Part shown: positions 36,601 to 45,358 of the stretch, in pieces
How positions within the stretch are numbered: the first letter of the stretch is position 1
Layout: every line of letters starts with the position of its first letter
Source of the DNA: Streptomyces antimycoticus
GTDB taxonomy: Bacteria; Actinomycetota; Actinomycetes; Streptomycetales; Streptomycetaceae
DNA length: 64,000 nucleotides
Direction of reading: 5' to 3'
NCBI RefSeq assembly: GCF_005405925.1
Contig: NZ_BJHV01000001.1
Span: 9,734,001 to 9,798,000 of the forward strand
Position numbers and translations under genes: made by a program
Notes under the pieces: model-generated
What the model saw: the letters and a program-made list of their open reading frames with translations, nothing else
Told to the model about the DNA's origin: nothing
Database searches by the model: none

Positions 36601-37322
36601 GCCGCTTCGTACCGCTGGAGCGGTCGACGCTCCACAGTCCGGTCTGGTTCATCCCCTTCGACGACTACGCCCGGCGGGTGCGCGGCGCCGGGGTGACGGT
36701 CCAGCTGGACCGCTACGAGGACGGTGACTGGCTGCCGCTGGACGACATGGCGGTGCGCACCCCCAGCGCGGCCTTCGCCTATCCGGGTCTCGGCCGGTGC
36801 GCCGAGCCGTGGGCGGCCCGGCCACGGCGCCACCGGGCCCGCTTCGCGGCCGCCGGCTACCAGCCGCTGTACCCGGCCGACGGCCAGCCGTTCTCGGCCG
36901 CCCTGGCGGGCGTCGAGTTCCTGGTCTACCCGCATGACGACACCCACCCGCCGGCGGTGGCGACCGAACCGCGACTGGTCCGGCTGCTGCCGAGCGTCTC
37001 CTTCCCCTACCCGCCGGGTGTGCGCACGGTGCACGGCGCCGTGCTCGACGCGGCCACCCGGGCGCCGATCGCGGGCGCGCTGGTCGAGGCCAGGGGACGG
37101 ACCAGCCGGGACCTGACGCCATGGCACGAGCGCACCCTGTCCGACGCCGCGGGCGCCTTCCGGCTGGCCCTGCGGTGGGAGGGCGAGAAGGCCGATGAGC
37201 ACGCCGTCGAGGAGATATTCCGCCTGCAGGCCACCGAGCGGCCGGGCCGGACCGGATCGCTGGTCGTGCGGCTGCCCCAGGACATCGAGCGCCGGCACGT
37301 CATAGAGATCCGCGAGAGTTAA
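36597..37322 (+). CDS. eCIS-associated protein with carboxypeptidase-regulatory-like (beta-sandwich) C-terminus
   Basis: 241 residues. The N-terminal half contains LVYPHDDTHPPAVATEPRLV. The C-terminal half reads TVHGAVLDAATRAPIAGALV and LSDAAGAFRLALRW, which fits a carboxypeptidase-regulatory-like beta-sandwich of the kind used as attachment modules. Located between the DUF4255 gene and the first sheath gene, it may decorate the particle. Function not established. Confidence 0.75.
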   Translation: MSRFVPLERSTLHSPVWFIPFDDYARRVRGAGVTVQLDRYEDGDWLPLDDMAVRTPSAAFAYPGLGRCAEPWAARPRRHRARFAAAGYQPLYPADGQPFSAALAGVEFLVYPHDDTHPPAVATEPRLVRLLPSVSFPYPPGVRTVHGAVLDAATRAPIAGALVEARGRTSRDLTPWHERTLSDAAGAFRLALRWEGEKADEHAVEEIFRLQATERPGRTGSLVVRLPQDIERRHVIEIRES

Positions 37323-37332
37323 GGAGCCGTCC

Positions 37333-39597
37333 ATGGCGGAGTATCTGAGCCCCGGGGTCTACATCGAGGAGATCGATGCGGGCCCACGGCCGATCGCGGG
37401 GGTGAGCACCAGCACGGCGGGCATGGCCGGGGTCACCGTGCGCGGTCCGTACAGCGGCAAGCCCAAGCTGGTCACCAACTTCCTGGAGTTCCAGAACACC
37501 TTCGGCGGATTTCTCCGTGAGCCGGACCCGCTGATCCGGGACACCTGGGCGAACGACCCCGCGGAAGGCGGCCGCTGGTGGCTGTTCCCGCTGGCGGTCA
37601 AGGGCTTCTTCGACAACGGCGGCCGGCGGCTGTACATCAAGCGGGTCGCCAGCAGGCAGGCGAGCCCCTCCTCGGGCGTGCTGGGCCACGGCCTGGTCAG
37701 CCCGGTCGCCGGCGATGCCGCCAAGGGCGCGACCCGCCTGGAGCTCGGCCACCTGATCGGGTTCTCCGGCGTCGGGCAGCAGATCCAGCTCTTCCGCGGC
37801 GACGACCAGCAGTCGATCCACACCGCCGGTGTCGCCGCCTACGACGCCACCACCCGCCGGATCGAGCTGGACGCCCCGCTGCCCGCTGAGGTCAGGGCGG
37901 GCCGCGGCGACTACGTACAGATCGGGACGCGCGACGCGGAGGAGACACTGGAGTTCGCCGCCGTCAGCCCCGGCTCATGGGGTGACGCGGTACAGGTGCG
38001 GATCCAGCCGATGGCCTCGGCCGCGCTGCCGGTGCTGCCGGATCCGCAGGAGGGCGCGCTGTTCGTCACGCGACTGGCCGCGGACGCCGCCGCGGACAGC
38101 GAGACGGTCGAGGTCGCCGCGGTGACCGGGCTCGACCCCGACGAACTGCCGCCCGACATCTGGGTGCAGATCGGCTCCGGCCGGTTCAAGGTCCAGCTGA
38201 GCCAGCCGGCGGGCGGGAAGGTCACGCTGACCCTGCCGTCCGGCACGGCACATGAGGCGTGGCGGAGCGGGCTGGTGGTGCGCCGTGTGCGCCGGGGCAT
38301 CACCTCGGCGGGGCCGACCCTGCGGATCGGCGGAGCGAGCCGGCTGTACGAGGGCGCCGTCGTCCAGCTCGACGACGGCACCCATCTGACCATCCGCACC
38401 GTCGAGTCGATCGCCGCGGACGTCGTCACCCTGGACGGGAACGTGCCCGGGACGCTGTTCGAGACCGACCGGCTGCAGCTGGTCGAGGCGCAGGTCGACG
38501 CCCGGTTCACCGACCCGTCCGGGGCCGTGGAGACGGAGACGCACCAAAACCTCCGGCTCACCGGCGACACCGCGGCGAACCTGGTGACCACTCTGGCCGT
38601 CCGTTCCCGGCTGGTGCGGGCGACGGCACTGGGCGCCCTGTCCACCGACCCGACGAAGTTCCCCCTGCCCGCGGTCGGTTCCTGGCTGACGCTCGGAGGC
38701 GGGGACGACGCCTACGGGAGCCTGAGCGTGGCCGACTTCGTCGGCGAGGACGGCGGCAGCGGCAAGCGGACCGGGATCACCGCGCTGGAGGACATCGACG
38801 AGGTCGCGGTCTGCGCGGTGCCGGGCATGTGGTCGGGGACGGTCGAATCGGCCCTGGTCACCCACTGCGAGCTGCTCAGGGACCGGTTCGCGATCCTCGA
38901 TCCGCAGGACGGCCTGGACATCGAGGGCGTCCAGGCGTTCCGCGAGCGCTTCGACACCAAGTACGCCGCGCTCTACCACCCGTGGCTGGTCACCCGCGAC
39001 CTGTCGGCGGGCCGCGACGTCGAGGTGCCGCCCTCGGGCCATATGGCCGGGATCTACGCCCGAGTGGACGTGGAGCGGGGGGTGCACAAGGCACCGGCCA
39101 ACGCGGTCATCCGGGGCATTCGGCTGACCGACGGCATCGCCCAGGACATCACCAAGCGCCATCAGGACGTGCTCAACCCCAAGGGCATCAACGCGCTGCG
39201 GTTCTTCCCCGGGCTCGGCCACCGGGTCTGGGGCGCGCGCACGCTCTCCTCGGACAGCTCGTGGAAGTACGTCAACGTCCGGCGGCTCTTCCTCTATCTG
39301 GAGGAGTCGATCGAAGAGGGCACCCAGTGGGTGGTGTTCGAGCCGAACGACGAGGCGCTGTGGTCCCTGGTCCGCCAGACGGTCACGAACTTCCTCACCA
39401 CGGTCTGGCGCAGTGGCGCGCTCGCCGGCACCACCGCCGATGAGGCGTTCTTCGTCGCCTGCGACCGCACCACGATGACCGAGGACGATCTCGCAAACGG
39501 CCGTCTGATCTGCGCCATCGGCGTCGCGCCGGTCTTCCCGGCGGAGTTCGTGATCTTCCGGATCCAGCAGAAGACCCGCGAGACCCAACTCGCCTGA
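37333..39597 (+). CDS. contractile sheath protein 1
   Basis: 754 residues, large for a sheath. The N-terminus YLSPGVYIEEIDAGPRPIAG is the conserved tail-sheath entry and FFDNGGRRLYIKRV lies near residue 95. The C-terminal core contains VNVRRLFLYLEESIEEGTQW and VAPVFPAEFVIFRIQQKTRE, matching phage/Pvc2 sheaths. A middle region (about residues 110-480) is additional to the core and rich in Asp/Val beta-type sequence, probably surface-exposed domains. The sheath contracts to drive the tube. It has a smaller paralogue at 40075. Confidence 0.95.
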   Translation: MAEYLSPGVYIEEIDAGPRPIAGVSTSTAGMAGVTVRGPYSGKPKLVTNFLEFQNTFGGFLREPDPLIRDTWANDPAEGGRWWLFPLAVKGFFDNGGRRLYIKRVASRQASPSSGVLGHGLVSPVAGDAAKGATRLELGHLIGFSGVGQQIQLFRGDDQQSIHTAGVAAYDATTRRIELDAPLPAEVRAGRGDYVQIGTRDAEETLEFAAVSPGSWGDAVQVRIQPMASAALPVLPDPQEGALFVTRLAADAAADSETVEVAAVTGLDPDELPPDIWVQIGSGRFKVQLSQPAGGKVTLTLPSGTAHEAWRSGLVVRRVRRGITSAGPTLRIGGASRLYEGAVVQLDDGTHLTIRTVESIAADVVTLDGNVPGTLFETDRLQLVEAQVDARFTDPSGAVETETHQNLRLTGDTAANLVTTLAVRSRLVRATALGALSTDPTKFPLPAVGSWLTLGGGDDAYGSLSVADFVGEDGGSGKRTGITALEDIDEVAVCAVPGMWSGTVESALVTHCELLRDRFAILDPQDGLDIEGVQAFRERFDTKYAALYHPWLVTRDLSAGRDVEVPPSGHMAGIYARVDVERGVHKAPANAVIRGIRLTDGIAQDITKRHQDVLNPKGINALRFFPGLGHRVWGARTLSSDSSWKYVNVRRLFLYLEESIEEGTQWVVFEPNDEALWSLVRQTVTNFLTTVWRSGALAGTTADEAFFVACDRTTMTEDDLANGRLICAIGVAPVFPAEFVIFRIQQKTRETQLA

Positions 39598-39617
39598 GTG
39601 CCCGAGGAGAGTCCACC

Positions 39618-40073
39618 ATGCCGCCTGTGACCAGGGACGATCCCTACGCGTCCTATAACTTCGAGATCTTCGTGTTCAACGTCAGCGACGACGGACTCGC
39701 GGTGAGCGGGTCCTTCACCGAGGCGAGCGGGCTGGAGCTGGAGATCCCGCCGATCGAGTACCGCAACGGGAGCGAGGACATCACCGTCCGCAAGATCCCG
39801 GGACTGAAGAAGTTCACCAACCTCACCTTCAAGCGCGGCATCACCGGCCACGCCGCCTTCTGGAAGTGGGTGGCCGACGCGCTCAACGGCACGGTGAAGC
39901 GCACCCACGGCTCGATCGTGCTGTGCGACGAGAACCGCAACCACGTGATGCGCTGGAACTTCGACCGTGGCTGGCCCACCAAGTACACCGGCCCGACGCT
40001 CAGCGCCACCAAGAACGAGATCGCCATGGAGACGCTCGTCCTGGCGGTCGAGAAGCTGGAGATCGAAGTCTGA
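39618..40073 (+). CDS. inner tube protein 1 (Pvc1/gp19-like)
   Basis: 151 residues: YASYNFEIFVFNVSDDGLAV, TEASGLELEIPPIEYRNGSE and KFTNLTFKRGITGHAAFWKW show the Hcp/gp19-like tube fold of the T4-type family. Rings of this protein build the rigid tube inside the sheath. It is followed after only one base by the second sheath gene. Confidence 0.95.
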   Translation: MPPVTRDDPYASYNFEIFVFNVSDDGLAVSGSFTEASGLELEIPPIEYRNGSEDITVRKIPGLKKFTNLTFKRGITGHAAFWKWVADALNGTVKRTHGSIVLCDENRNHVMRWNFDRGWPTKYTGPTLSATKNEIAMETLVLAVEKLEIEV

Positions 40074-40074
40074 C

Positions 40075-41568
40075 ATGGCAGGCGAAGCGCTCCCCGGCGT
40101 ATCCCTCGCGTTCGCGCCACGCGGCTCCGACGCGGAGCCGCTGCGCACCGATGTGGCGGCGTTCCTGGGCCGGCTCCGCCGCGGCCCGGTCTCCACTCCG
40201 GTCCGCGTGGAGAGCTGGAACGACGTCGTGGGCACCTTCGGGCCGCCGGATGGCGCCTTCGCCACCCCGTACGCACTGCGCGGCTTCTTCGAGAACGGCG
40301 GCCGCACCGCCTGGGTGCTCCGCGTGTCCGGACCGGCCACCACGGCCCGGACCGCGTGGACCGTCGGGCCGCTGAGCGGCTGGGACACCACGCGCTACCA
40401 AGTGATCGCCACCAGCCCGGGCGCCTGGGCCAACGGCGGGCGCGTCGCCATCCGTTACCAGGCCAGCACCGTCGCGGGTCCGCCCACCGTGGGCGTACGG
40501 GTCATGATGTCCGGCGAGCCGCCCGAGACCTTTCCCGGACTGCCGCCGGCCGCCCTGGCCGACCGGCTGATCGCGTCCCGCTACATCCGGCTGGTCCCGG
40601 ACGGTCCGCCACCGCCACCGGGGCGGCCCGGCCCGATCTCGATGTCCTGGGACCTGACGCTCGCGGGCGGCGCCGACGCGGCGCCCGGCCGTGACGCGTA
40701 CACGGACGCCGTGGCCCTACAGGCCGAACTGCCGGAACCGGCGCTGGTGGCGCTGCCCGACCTGGGCACGGACCTGTCCGGCGCCGCGCACACCGATGTG
40801 GCGCTCGAACTGCTGCGGAGCGTACAGCCGTTGCACGACCGCCTCGCCGTGCTGGACGTGCCGCCAGGGCTGTCCTCCGTGGACCAGACGGTCGACTGGG
40901 TGGGCGCCCTGGCGGCCACCGGCGACAGCGCGCTGCTCGGCTGCGCCGCCGTCTACCACCCGCCGCTGCGCACCCCCGACGGGCAGGAGGTGCGGACCGT
41001 CCCGGCGTCCGGCCACGTCCTGGGCGTCATCGCCCGCCTCGACGGCGAGCGCGGGGCGCACCACACGCCGGCGGGCGCCGTGATCCTGGAGGCGGTCGAC
41101 CTCGCCGCTGAATACCCCGAGCCGCAGCAGGTCCGGCTCTTCGACGCGGGTCTCGACCTGATCCGCTGCACCCGCGGGCGGGGGCTGGTGGTGTGGGGCG
41201 GGCGCACCCTGTCCGCCGACCCGAGCACCCGCTACATCGCCCACCGCCGGCTGGTGCATCTGCTGGTGCGCGCGATCCGGCGGGCGGCGAGTCCGCTGGT
41301 GTTCGACGTCAACTCGGCCGAGTTGCGGCTGACGTTGGTACGCGCGCTGACCTCCGTGCTCCTCTCGGCCTACCGCGCCGGGGCGCTCGCCGGGGCCCGG
41401 CCCGAGCAGGCGTTCCGCGTGGTGTGCGACGACACGAACAACCCGCCCGAGCAGGACCCGGGGCAGCTGGTCTGTGAGATCGAGGTCGCCCCGGCCGTCC
41501 CCATGGAGTTCATCCGGCTGCGTCTCGTACTCGGCCAGGACCGAGGTCTGGAGGTGATCGAGGCATGA
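40075..41568 (+). CDS. contractile sheath protein 2
   Basis: Start ATG 40075, 497 residues. The N-terminus LPGVSLAFAPRGSDAEPLRT is abbreviated relative to sheath 1. FFENGGRTAWVLRVSGPATT and the C-terminal VAPAVPMEFIRLRLVLGQDR match the sheath core. Two or more sheath types are known from Pvc/Afp particles, where minor sheaths sit near the baseplate or cap. Here the shorter copy probably plays that minor role. It overlaps the second tube gene by four bases. Confidence 0.92.
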   Translation: MAGEALPGVSLAFAPRGSDAEPLRTDVAAFLGRLRRGPVSTPVRVESWNDVVGTFGPPDGAFATPYALRGFFENGGRTAWVLRVSGPATTARTAWTVGPLSGWDTTRYQVIATSPGAWANGGRVAIRYQASTVAGPPTVGVRVMMSGEPPETFPGLPPAALADRLIASRYIRLVPDGPPPPPGRPGPISMSWDLTLAGGADAAPGRDAYTDAVALQAELPEPALVALPDLGTDLSGAAHTDVALELLRSVQPLHDRLAVLDVPPGLSSVDQTVDWVGALAATGDSALLGCAAVYHPPLRTPDGQEVRTVPASGHVLGVIARLDGERGAHHTPAGAVILEAVDLAAEYPEPQQVRLFDAGLDLIRCTRGRGLVVWGGRTLSADPSTRYIAHRRLVHLLVRAIRRAASPLVFDVNSAELRLTLVRALTSVLLSAYRAGALAGARPEQAFRVVCDDTNNPPEQDPGQLVCEIEVAPAVPMEFIRLRLVLGQDRGLEVIEA

Positions 41569-42083
41569 GCCTGGATCCACTGCCGAAATACCGCTTCCTG
41601 GTCACCCTCGACCCCGGCGACGCGTATCTGCCGGCCGCGCAGGCGCTGCTGCTGCCCCTGGCCGCCTCCGGCGCCTTCCAGGAGGTCACTGGGCTCGGCG
41701 CACAGCTCGAGGTGACGAGCTACGCCGAGGGCGGCCGCAACGACTCGGTCCACCAACTGCCGCTGCGCCACTCGTGGAACCGGATCACGCTCAAGCGCGG
41801 GGTGGTGCGCGACCCGGGGCTGTGGTCCTGGTACCAGGCCGGGCTCGCCGACTCGCTGGGCGCCCGCCGCGACGGCGCGGTGATCGTACTCGGCCCGGAC
41901 GGGGTGCCCGGCGCGGCGTGGGCCTTCCACGGCGGGCTCGCCGCCAAGTGGACCGGCCCGGACCTGCACGCGGAGCAGAACGCGATCGCCGTCGAGTCGC
42001 TGGAGATCGCGCACGAGGGGCTGACCAAGGTCCTGCAGGACGCCGCGGCGAGCGCCTTGCCGCGCCTGATCCAGGGGAGGTGA
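41565..42083 (+). CDS. inner tube protein 2 (Pvc5-like)
   Basis: 172 residues with the tube-protein pattern ASGAFQEVTGLGAQLEVTSY, NRITLKRGVVRDPGLWSWYQ and AAKWTGPDLHAEQNAIAVES. It is the paralogue of the 39618 tube protein and probably forms the tube-to-baseplate adaptor layer, as Pvc5 does. The ATGA overlap with sheath 2 implies coupled translation. Confidence 0.92.
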   Translation: MSLDPLPKYRFLVTLDPGDAYLPAAQALLLPLAASGAFQEVTGLGAQLEVTSYAEGGRNDSVHQLPLRHSWNRITLKRGVVRDPGLWSWYQAGLADSLGARRDGAVIVLGPDGVPGAAWAFHGGLAAKWTGPDLHAEQNAIAVESLEIAHEGLTKVLQDAAASALPRLIQGR

Positions 42084-42088
42084 CCGAC

Positions 42089-42274
42089 GTGCCGAAGGTG
42101 ACCATTCACCATCTCGAGGTCCGGTTCCAGGTGGACGGCGACGACGGCGCCGTGTTCACCCGCCTGTTCAACATGCACATCCAGGCGTGGGCGAAGTTGT
42201 ACGAGGACCAGTGCGCGCGCGCCCGACGCACCGAGACCGAGCGGAGCTTCGGCGACGGGGAGGTCCACCTGTGA
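42089..42274 (+). CDS. small eCIS protein, 61 aa (position of Pvc6)
   Basis: Start GTG 42089, chosen because GGGGAGG (42074-42080) is eight bases away; the GTG at 42080 is too close. It reads VPKVTIHHLEVRFQVDGDDG, then VFTRLFNMHIQAWAKLYEDQ and RARRTETERSFGDGEV. Size and place match the small Pvc6/DUF5908-type proteins of other systems, though identity to that family is only inferred. Overlaps the next start. Confidence 0.7.
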   Translation: MPKVTIHHLEVRFQVDGDDGAVFTRLFNMHIQAWAKLYEDQCARARRTETERSFGDGEVHL

Positions 42275-42390
42275 GCGCCGCACGCGCGGCCGCCGGGCCG
42301 CGGACAGCGACGAAAGCCGTACCTCTGCGCCGCGCGGGCGACAGTGACATGAGCCGCTGCCGCGGCGGGGCGAACGAGGAGGCGCCGTGA
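42271..42390 (+). CDS. very short basic peptide, 39 aa, inside the eCIS operon
   Basis: GTG 42271 overlaps the preceding stop (GTGA), GGGGAGG lies at 42257-42263, and its own stop overlaps the next start (GTGA at 42387-42390). The peptide is basic and low-complexity (TATKAVPLRRAGDSDMSRCR). Its proper ribosome site and double coupling make it more than chance, but it may simply keep ribosomes moving between genes. No family recognised. Confidence 0.45.
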   Translation: MSAARAAAGPRTATKAVPLRRAGDSDMSRCRGGANEEAP

Positions 42391-43058
42391 GCGTGACGCC
42401 CGTGTCCTTCGCCCGGCAGGGCGCCGCCAAGGCCCGGCTGGAGATCGTGCGGCCGGTGATCGCCGACGAGCGGCAGCGGCGGATCCCGCTGCGGTTCAAC
42501 CCCACCGACTACAAGCTCAGCAAGAGCAACACCTTCGCCGAGATCACCATCCCCGGCCTGGAGACACCGCCCCTGCAGTACGTCCGCGGCGGCACCGAGA
42601 CCCTCACCGTGCAGGCGCTGGTGGACACCTCCGACACCCTGGAGAACGTACGGAAGCTCTACGTCAACGCGGTGCGCAACCTGCTGCGGCCCGACAGCCG
42701 CGAACACGCTCCGCCGGTCGTCCGGTTCGTCTGGGACGAGGAGGTCTTCACCGGCGTCGTGGAGAAGCTGGACGTCAACTACCAGCTCTTCCGGCCGGAC
42801 GGTGTGCCGCTGCGGGCCATGCTGGACCTCTCGCTCAAGGAGTTCCGCACGGCCGCCGTGCAGGTCGCCGAGACACCGCGCTCGTCGCCCACGGTGGAGA
42901 AGAGCTATGTGGTGCGCCGCGGCGACACGCTCAGCTCCATCTCCGCCGCGCTCTACCGGCGGCCCGACGCCTGGCGGGAGCTGGCCCGCGCCAATGGCAT
43001 CAGCGACCCGCGGGAGCTGCGGCCCGGCCGTGTGCTGACCGTGCCCCGGCTGCCGTGA
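42387..43058 (+). CDS. eCIS LysM-domain adaptor (Pvc7-like)
   Basis: 223 residues from GTG 42387. The N-terminal part contains IPLRFNPTDYKLSKSNTFAE and LEIVRPVIADERQRRIP, as in Pvc7/gp53-like adaptors. A LysM domain covers about residues 175-222 (YVVRRGDTLSSISAALYRRP, ANGISDPRELRPGRVLTVPR). In particles of this kind the protein joins tube, hub and baseplate; the LysM here likely serves protein packing rather than cell wall binding. Confidence 0.93.
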   Translation: MSVTPVSFARQGAAKARLEIVRPVIADERQRRIPLRFNPTDYKLSKSNTFAEITIPGLETPPLQYVRGGTETLTVQALVDTSDTLENVRKLYVNAVRNLLRPDSREHAPPVVRFVWDEEVFTGVVEKLDVNYQLFRPDGVPLRAMLDLSLKEFRTAAVQVAETPRSSPTVEKSYVVRRGDTLSSISAALYRRPDAWRELARANGISDPRELRPGRVLTVPRLP

Positions 43059-43068
43059 GGAGCGCCCG

Positions 43069-44250
43069 ATGAGCACCCCCACACCCGAGGTCGCGTCGCC
43101 CGACCGGTACGCGCCCGAGTTCGACGTGCGCATCGAGGGCCTGGAAATGGACCCGTCCACCAAGAACGACATCATCGACATCAAGGTGAACCGGGACATC
43201 GACGAGTTGTCCGGGTTCGACCTCACCCTGAACAACTGGGACGACGCCAATCTGCGGTTCAAGCACAGCGATTCGCCGCGCTTCCGGCTCGGCGGCCGGG
43301 TCTCGGTGCGGCTCGGCTACGCCGATAAGCTGCTGACCGTCGCCACCGGCACCATCTCCACCCTCAGCCCGAAGTTCACCGACGGCGCGTCGCCCACCGT
43401 CCAGGTCAGCGGGGTGGACGGGCTGCTGCGGCTCAAGGACCGCAAGCCCACCGAGAACGAGACCAAGATCTACCGCAATCTGCCCGACTGGCGGATCGCC
43501 GAGCAGATCGCCCAGCGCAACCATCTGCGCATCGAGGTCACCAGGGAAGGGCCCACCCACGACCGGGTGGTGCAGAAGAACCAGGACGACGCGACGTTCC
43601 TGCTGGAGCGGGCCAAGCGGCTCGACTTCGACTGCTATATCCTCCCCGACGCGACGACCGGCGAGGACACGCTGTACTTCATCAAGCCGACCGACGGCCG
43701 TGACGGCCGCCCGATCCGGCTGTACCGGCTGGCGTACGCACCGGGGCTGAGCACCGGCCCCACCGGCCGGCCCGCGGGGCTGATCCCCAACCTGATCGAG
43801 TTCACCCCGACCCTGACCGTCTCCCAGCAGGTCAGCAAGGTCACCGTGCGCGGCTGGGACCCCCGTACGAAACAGGCCATCGCGTTCACCGCGACCGCCG
43901 AGAACCTTCCCGCCGGGCAGAACACGGCCGATGGGCAGAGCGGGCCGCAGGCCGCCGAGTCCACTTTGCAGGGCCGCCAGGAGGTCGTCGTCGACGCGCC
44001 CGTCGGCAGCGACCAGGAGGCCCGCGAACTGGCGATCAGCCTGTTGCGCGAGCGTGCGTACGAGTTCATCACCGCGACCGGCAAGGTAGCGGGCCTGCCC
44101 GAGCTGCGCCCCGGCGACAACCTGGAGATCTACGGCCTCGGCCGCCGCTTCTCGGGCACCTACTTCGTCAAGCGGGTCGAGCACACCCTCAACACCAGTG
44201 GTTTCTTCACCCAGTTCACCGCTCGGCGGATCCATCAGGGGGATCAGTGA
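43069..44250 (+). CDS. baseplate hub protein (Pvc8 / gpD-VgrG-like)
   Basis: 393 residues. DRDIDELSGF-type hub beta-barrel sequence begins DIKVNRDIDELSGFDLTLNN, with LKDRKPTENETKIYRNLPDW, AEQIAQRNHLRIEV and RPGDNLEIYGLGRRFSGTYF. This is the phage late control gene D family. It forms the trimeric hub between tube and spike. It ends in a GTGA overlap with the spike gene. Confidence 0.94.
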   Translation: MSTPTPEVASPDRYAPEFDVRIEGLEMDPSTKNDIIDIKVNRDIDELSGFDLTLNNWDDANLRFKHSDSPRFRLGGRVSVRLGYADKLLTVATGTISTLSPKFTDGASPTVQVSGVDGLLRLKDRKPTENETKIYRNLPDWRIAEQIAQRNHLRIEVTREGPTHDRVVQKNQDDATFLLERAKRLDFDCYILPDATTGEDTLYFIKPTDGRDGRPIRLYRLAYAPGLSTGPTGRPAGLIPNLIEFTPTLTVSQQVSKVTVRGWDPRTKQAIAFTATAENLPAGQNTADGQSGPQAAESTLQGRQEVVVDAPVGSDQEARELAISLLRERAYEFITATGKVAGLPELRPGDNLEIYGLGRRFSGTYFVKRVEHTLNTSGFFTQFTARRIHQGDQ

Positions 44251-44948
44251 CCATGAGGGGCACGCCACGCGCCCGCTCCACCGACAAGCGCTACTACGGC
44301 GTCGTCGAGGCGCTCGTCGTGGAGAACGAGGGCGATGACGAGGGCCAGGTCAAGCTGAAGTTCCCCTGGTTCGACGACACCACGGTCACCGACTGGGTCC
44401 GGGTCGGCCAGTTGTACGCGGGCGGCGGCTACGGCTCGGTGTTCGTGCCCGAGAAGGGCGATGAGGTGCTTGTCGCCTTCGTCCACGGCGACATGCGGTA
44501 CCCGATCGTGCTCGGCGGCCTCTACAACGGCGAGGACAAACCGCCGACCGCCCGCACCGAGGGCCGCGACCAGAAGATGATCCGGACCCGGCACGGCCAT
44601 GAAGTGCTCTTCGACGACACCGAGTCCGAGGCCGCCGTACGCATCACCTCCGCCGCCGGACATGTGGTGGAACTGGACGACCAGGGCAAGGCGCTGCGGA
44701 TCACCGCGGCCGAGGGCGGCAGCGTCACCGTGACCGCACAGGGCGAGATCACGCTCAAGGCGCCGAAGGTGACGGTCGATTCCCCCTCCATCGACCTCGG
44801 CGGCGGCGCCACCGAACCGCTGGTGCTCGGCAACGCGCTGCTCCAGGCGTTCAACACCCACACCCACCCCTCCGCCGCCGGGCCGACCGGTCCGCCGGCC
44901 CCACCGCTCACCCCCGCCGTACTGGCCAAGAAGGCGAGGACGGCATGA
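44247..44948 (+). CDS. baseplate assembly protein V / spike (gp5-VgrG OB-fold)
   Basis: 233 residues; GTG 44247 overlaps the hub stop, an ATG at 44253 is an alternative. The OB-fold appears as YYGVVEALVVENEGDDEGQV, WVRVGQLYAGGGYGSVFVPE and GDEVLVAFVHGDMRYPIVLG. A beta-helix needle follows (GEITLKAPKVTVDSPSIDLG), then a His/Pro tail THPSAAGPTGPPAPP. It is the puncturing spike of the particle. Confidence 0.95.
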   Translation: MTMRGTPRARSTDKRYYGVVEALVVENEGDDEGQVKLKFPWFDDTTVTDWVRVGQLYAGGGYGSVFVPEKGDEVLVAFVHGDMRYPIVLGGLYNGEDKPPTARTEGRDQKMIRTRHGHEVLFDDTESEAAVRITSAAGHVVELDDQGKALRITAAEGGSVTVTAQGEITLKAPKVTVDSPSIDLGGGATEPLVLGNALLQAFNTHTHPSAAGPTGPPAPPLTPAVLAKKARTA

Positions 44949-45358
44949 GCGAGGAGTTCCTCGGGACCGGCTGGCGGTTCCCGATCCTGCCCGACGCGTC
45001 CGGGCGGCTCGGGTACGCCGTCGGGGAGGAGAGCATCGAGCACTGTCTGCGGGCGCTGCTGCTCACCGGCACCGGCGAGCGGGTCATGCGGCCCGAACTG
45101 GGCACCCGCGCCCACGAGTTGGTGTTCGCGCCCGGCAGTGTGCAGAACCTGCGCGACCTGGAGCAGTCGATCGCCGCCGCCGTCCGTGACCATGAGCCAC
45201 GGGTGGAACTGGAGGAGGTCCGCGCCGAGGCCGACCCGGCCGACGAGTCGCGGATCACCGTCTCGGTCGTCTACCGCATCCGGCGCAGCAACACCAAGGC
45301 GAACCTGGTGTTCCCGTTCTACACCGGACTCACCGGCTTCACCGGGGGCGTCTCATGA
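44945..45358 (+). CDS. baseplate protein gp25/GPW (Pvc9-like)
   Basis: 137 residues: GTGWRFPILPDASGRLGYAV, EESIEHCLRALLLTGTGERV and MRPELGTRAHELVFAPGSVQ are the gp25 signature. It anchors the inner baseplate and starts sheath assembly. ATGA overlaps on both sides. Confidence 0.95.
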   Translation: MSEEFLGTGWRFPILPDASGRLGYAVGEESIEHCLRALLLTGTGERVMRPELGTRAHELVFAPGSVQNLRDLEQSIAAAVRDHEPRVELEEVRAEADPADESRITVSVVYRIRRSNTKANLVFPFYTGLTGFTGGVS

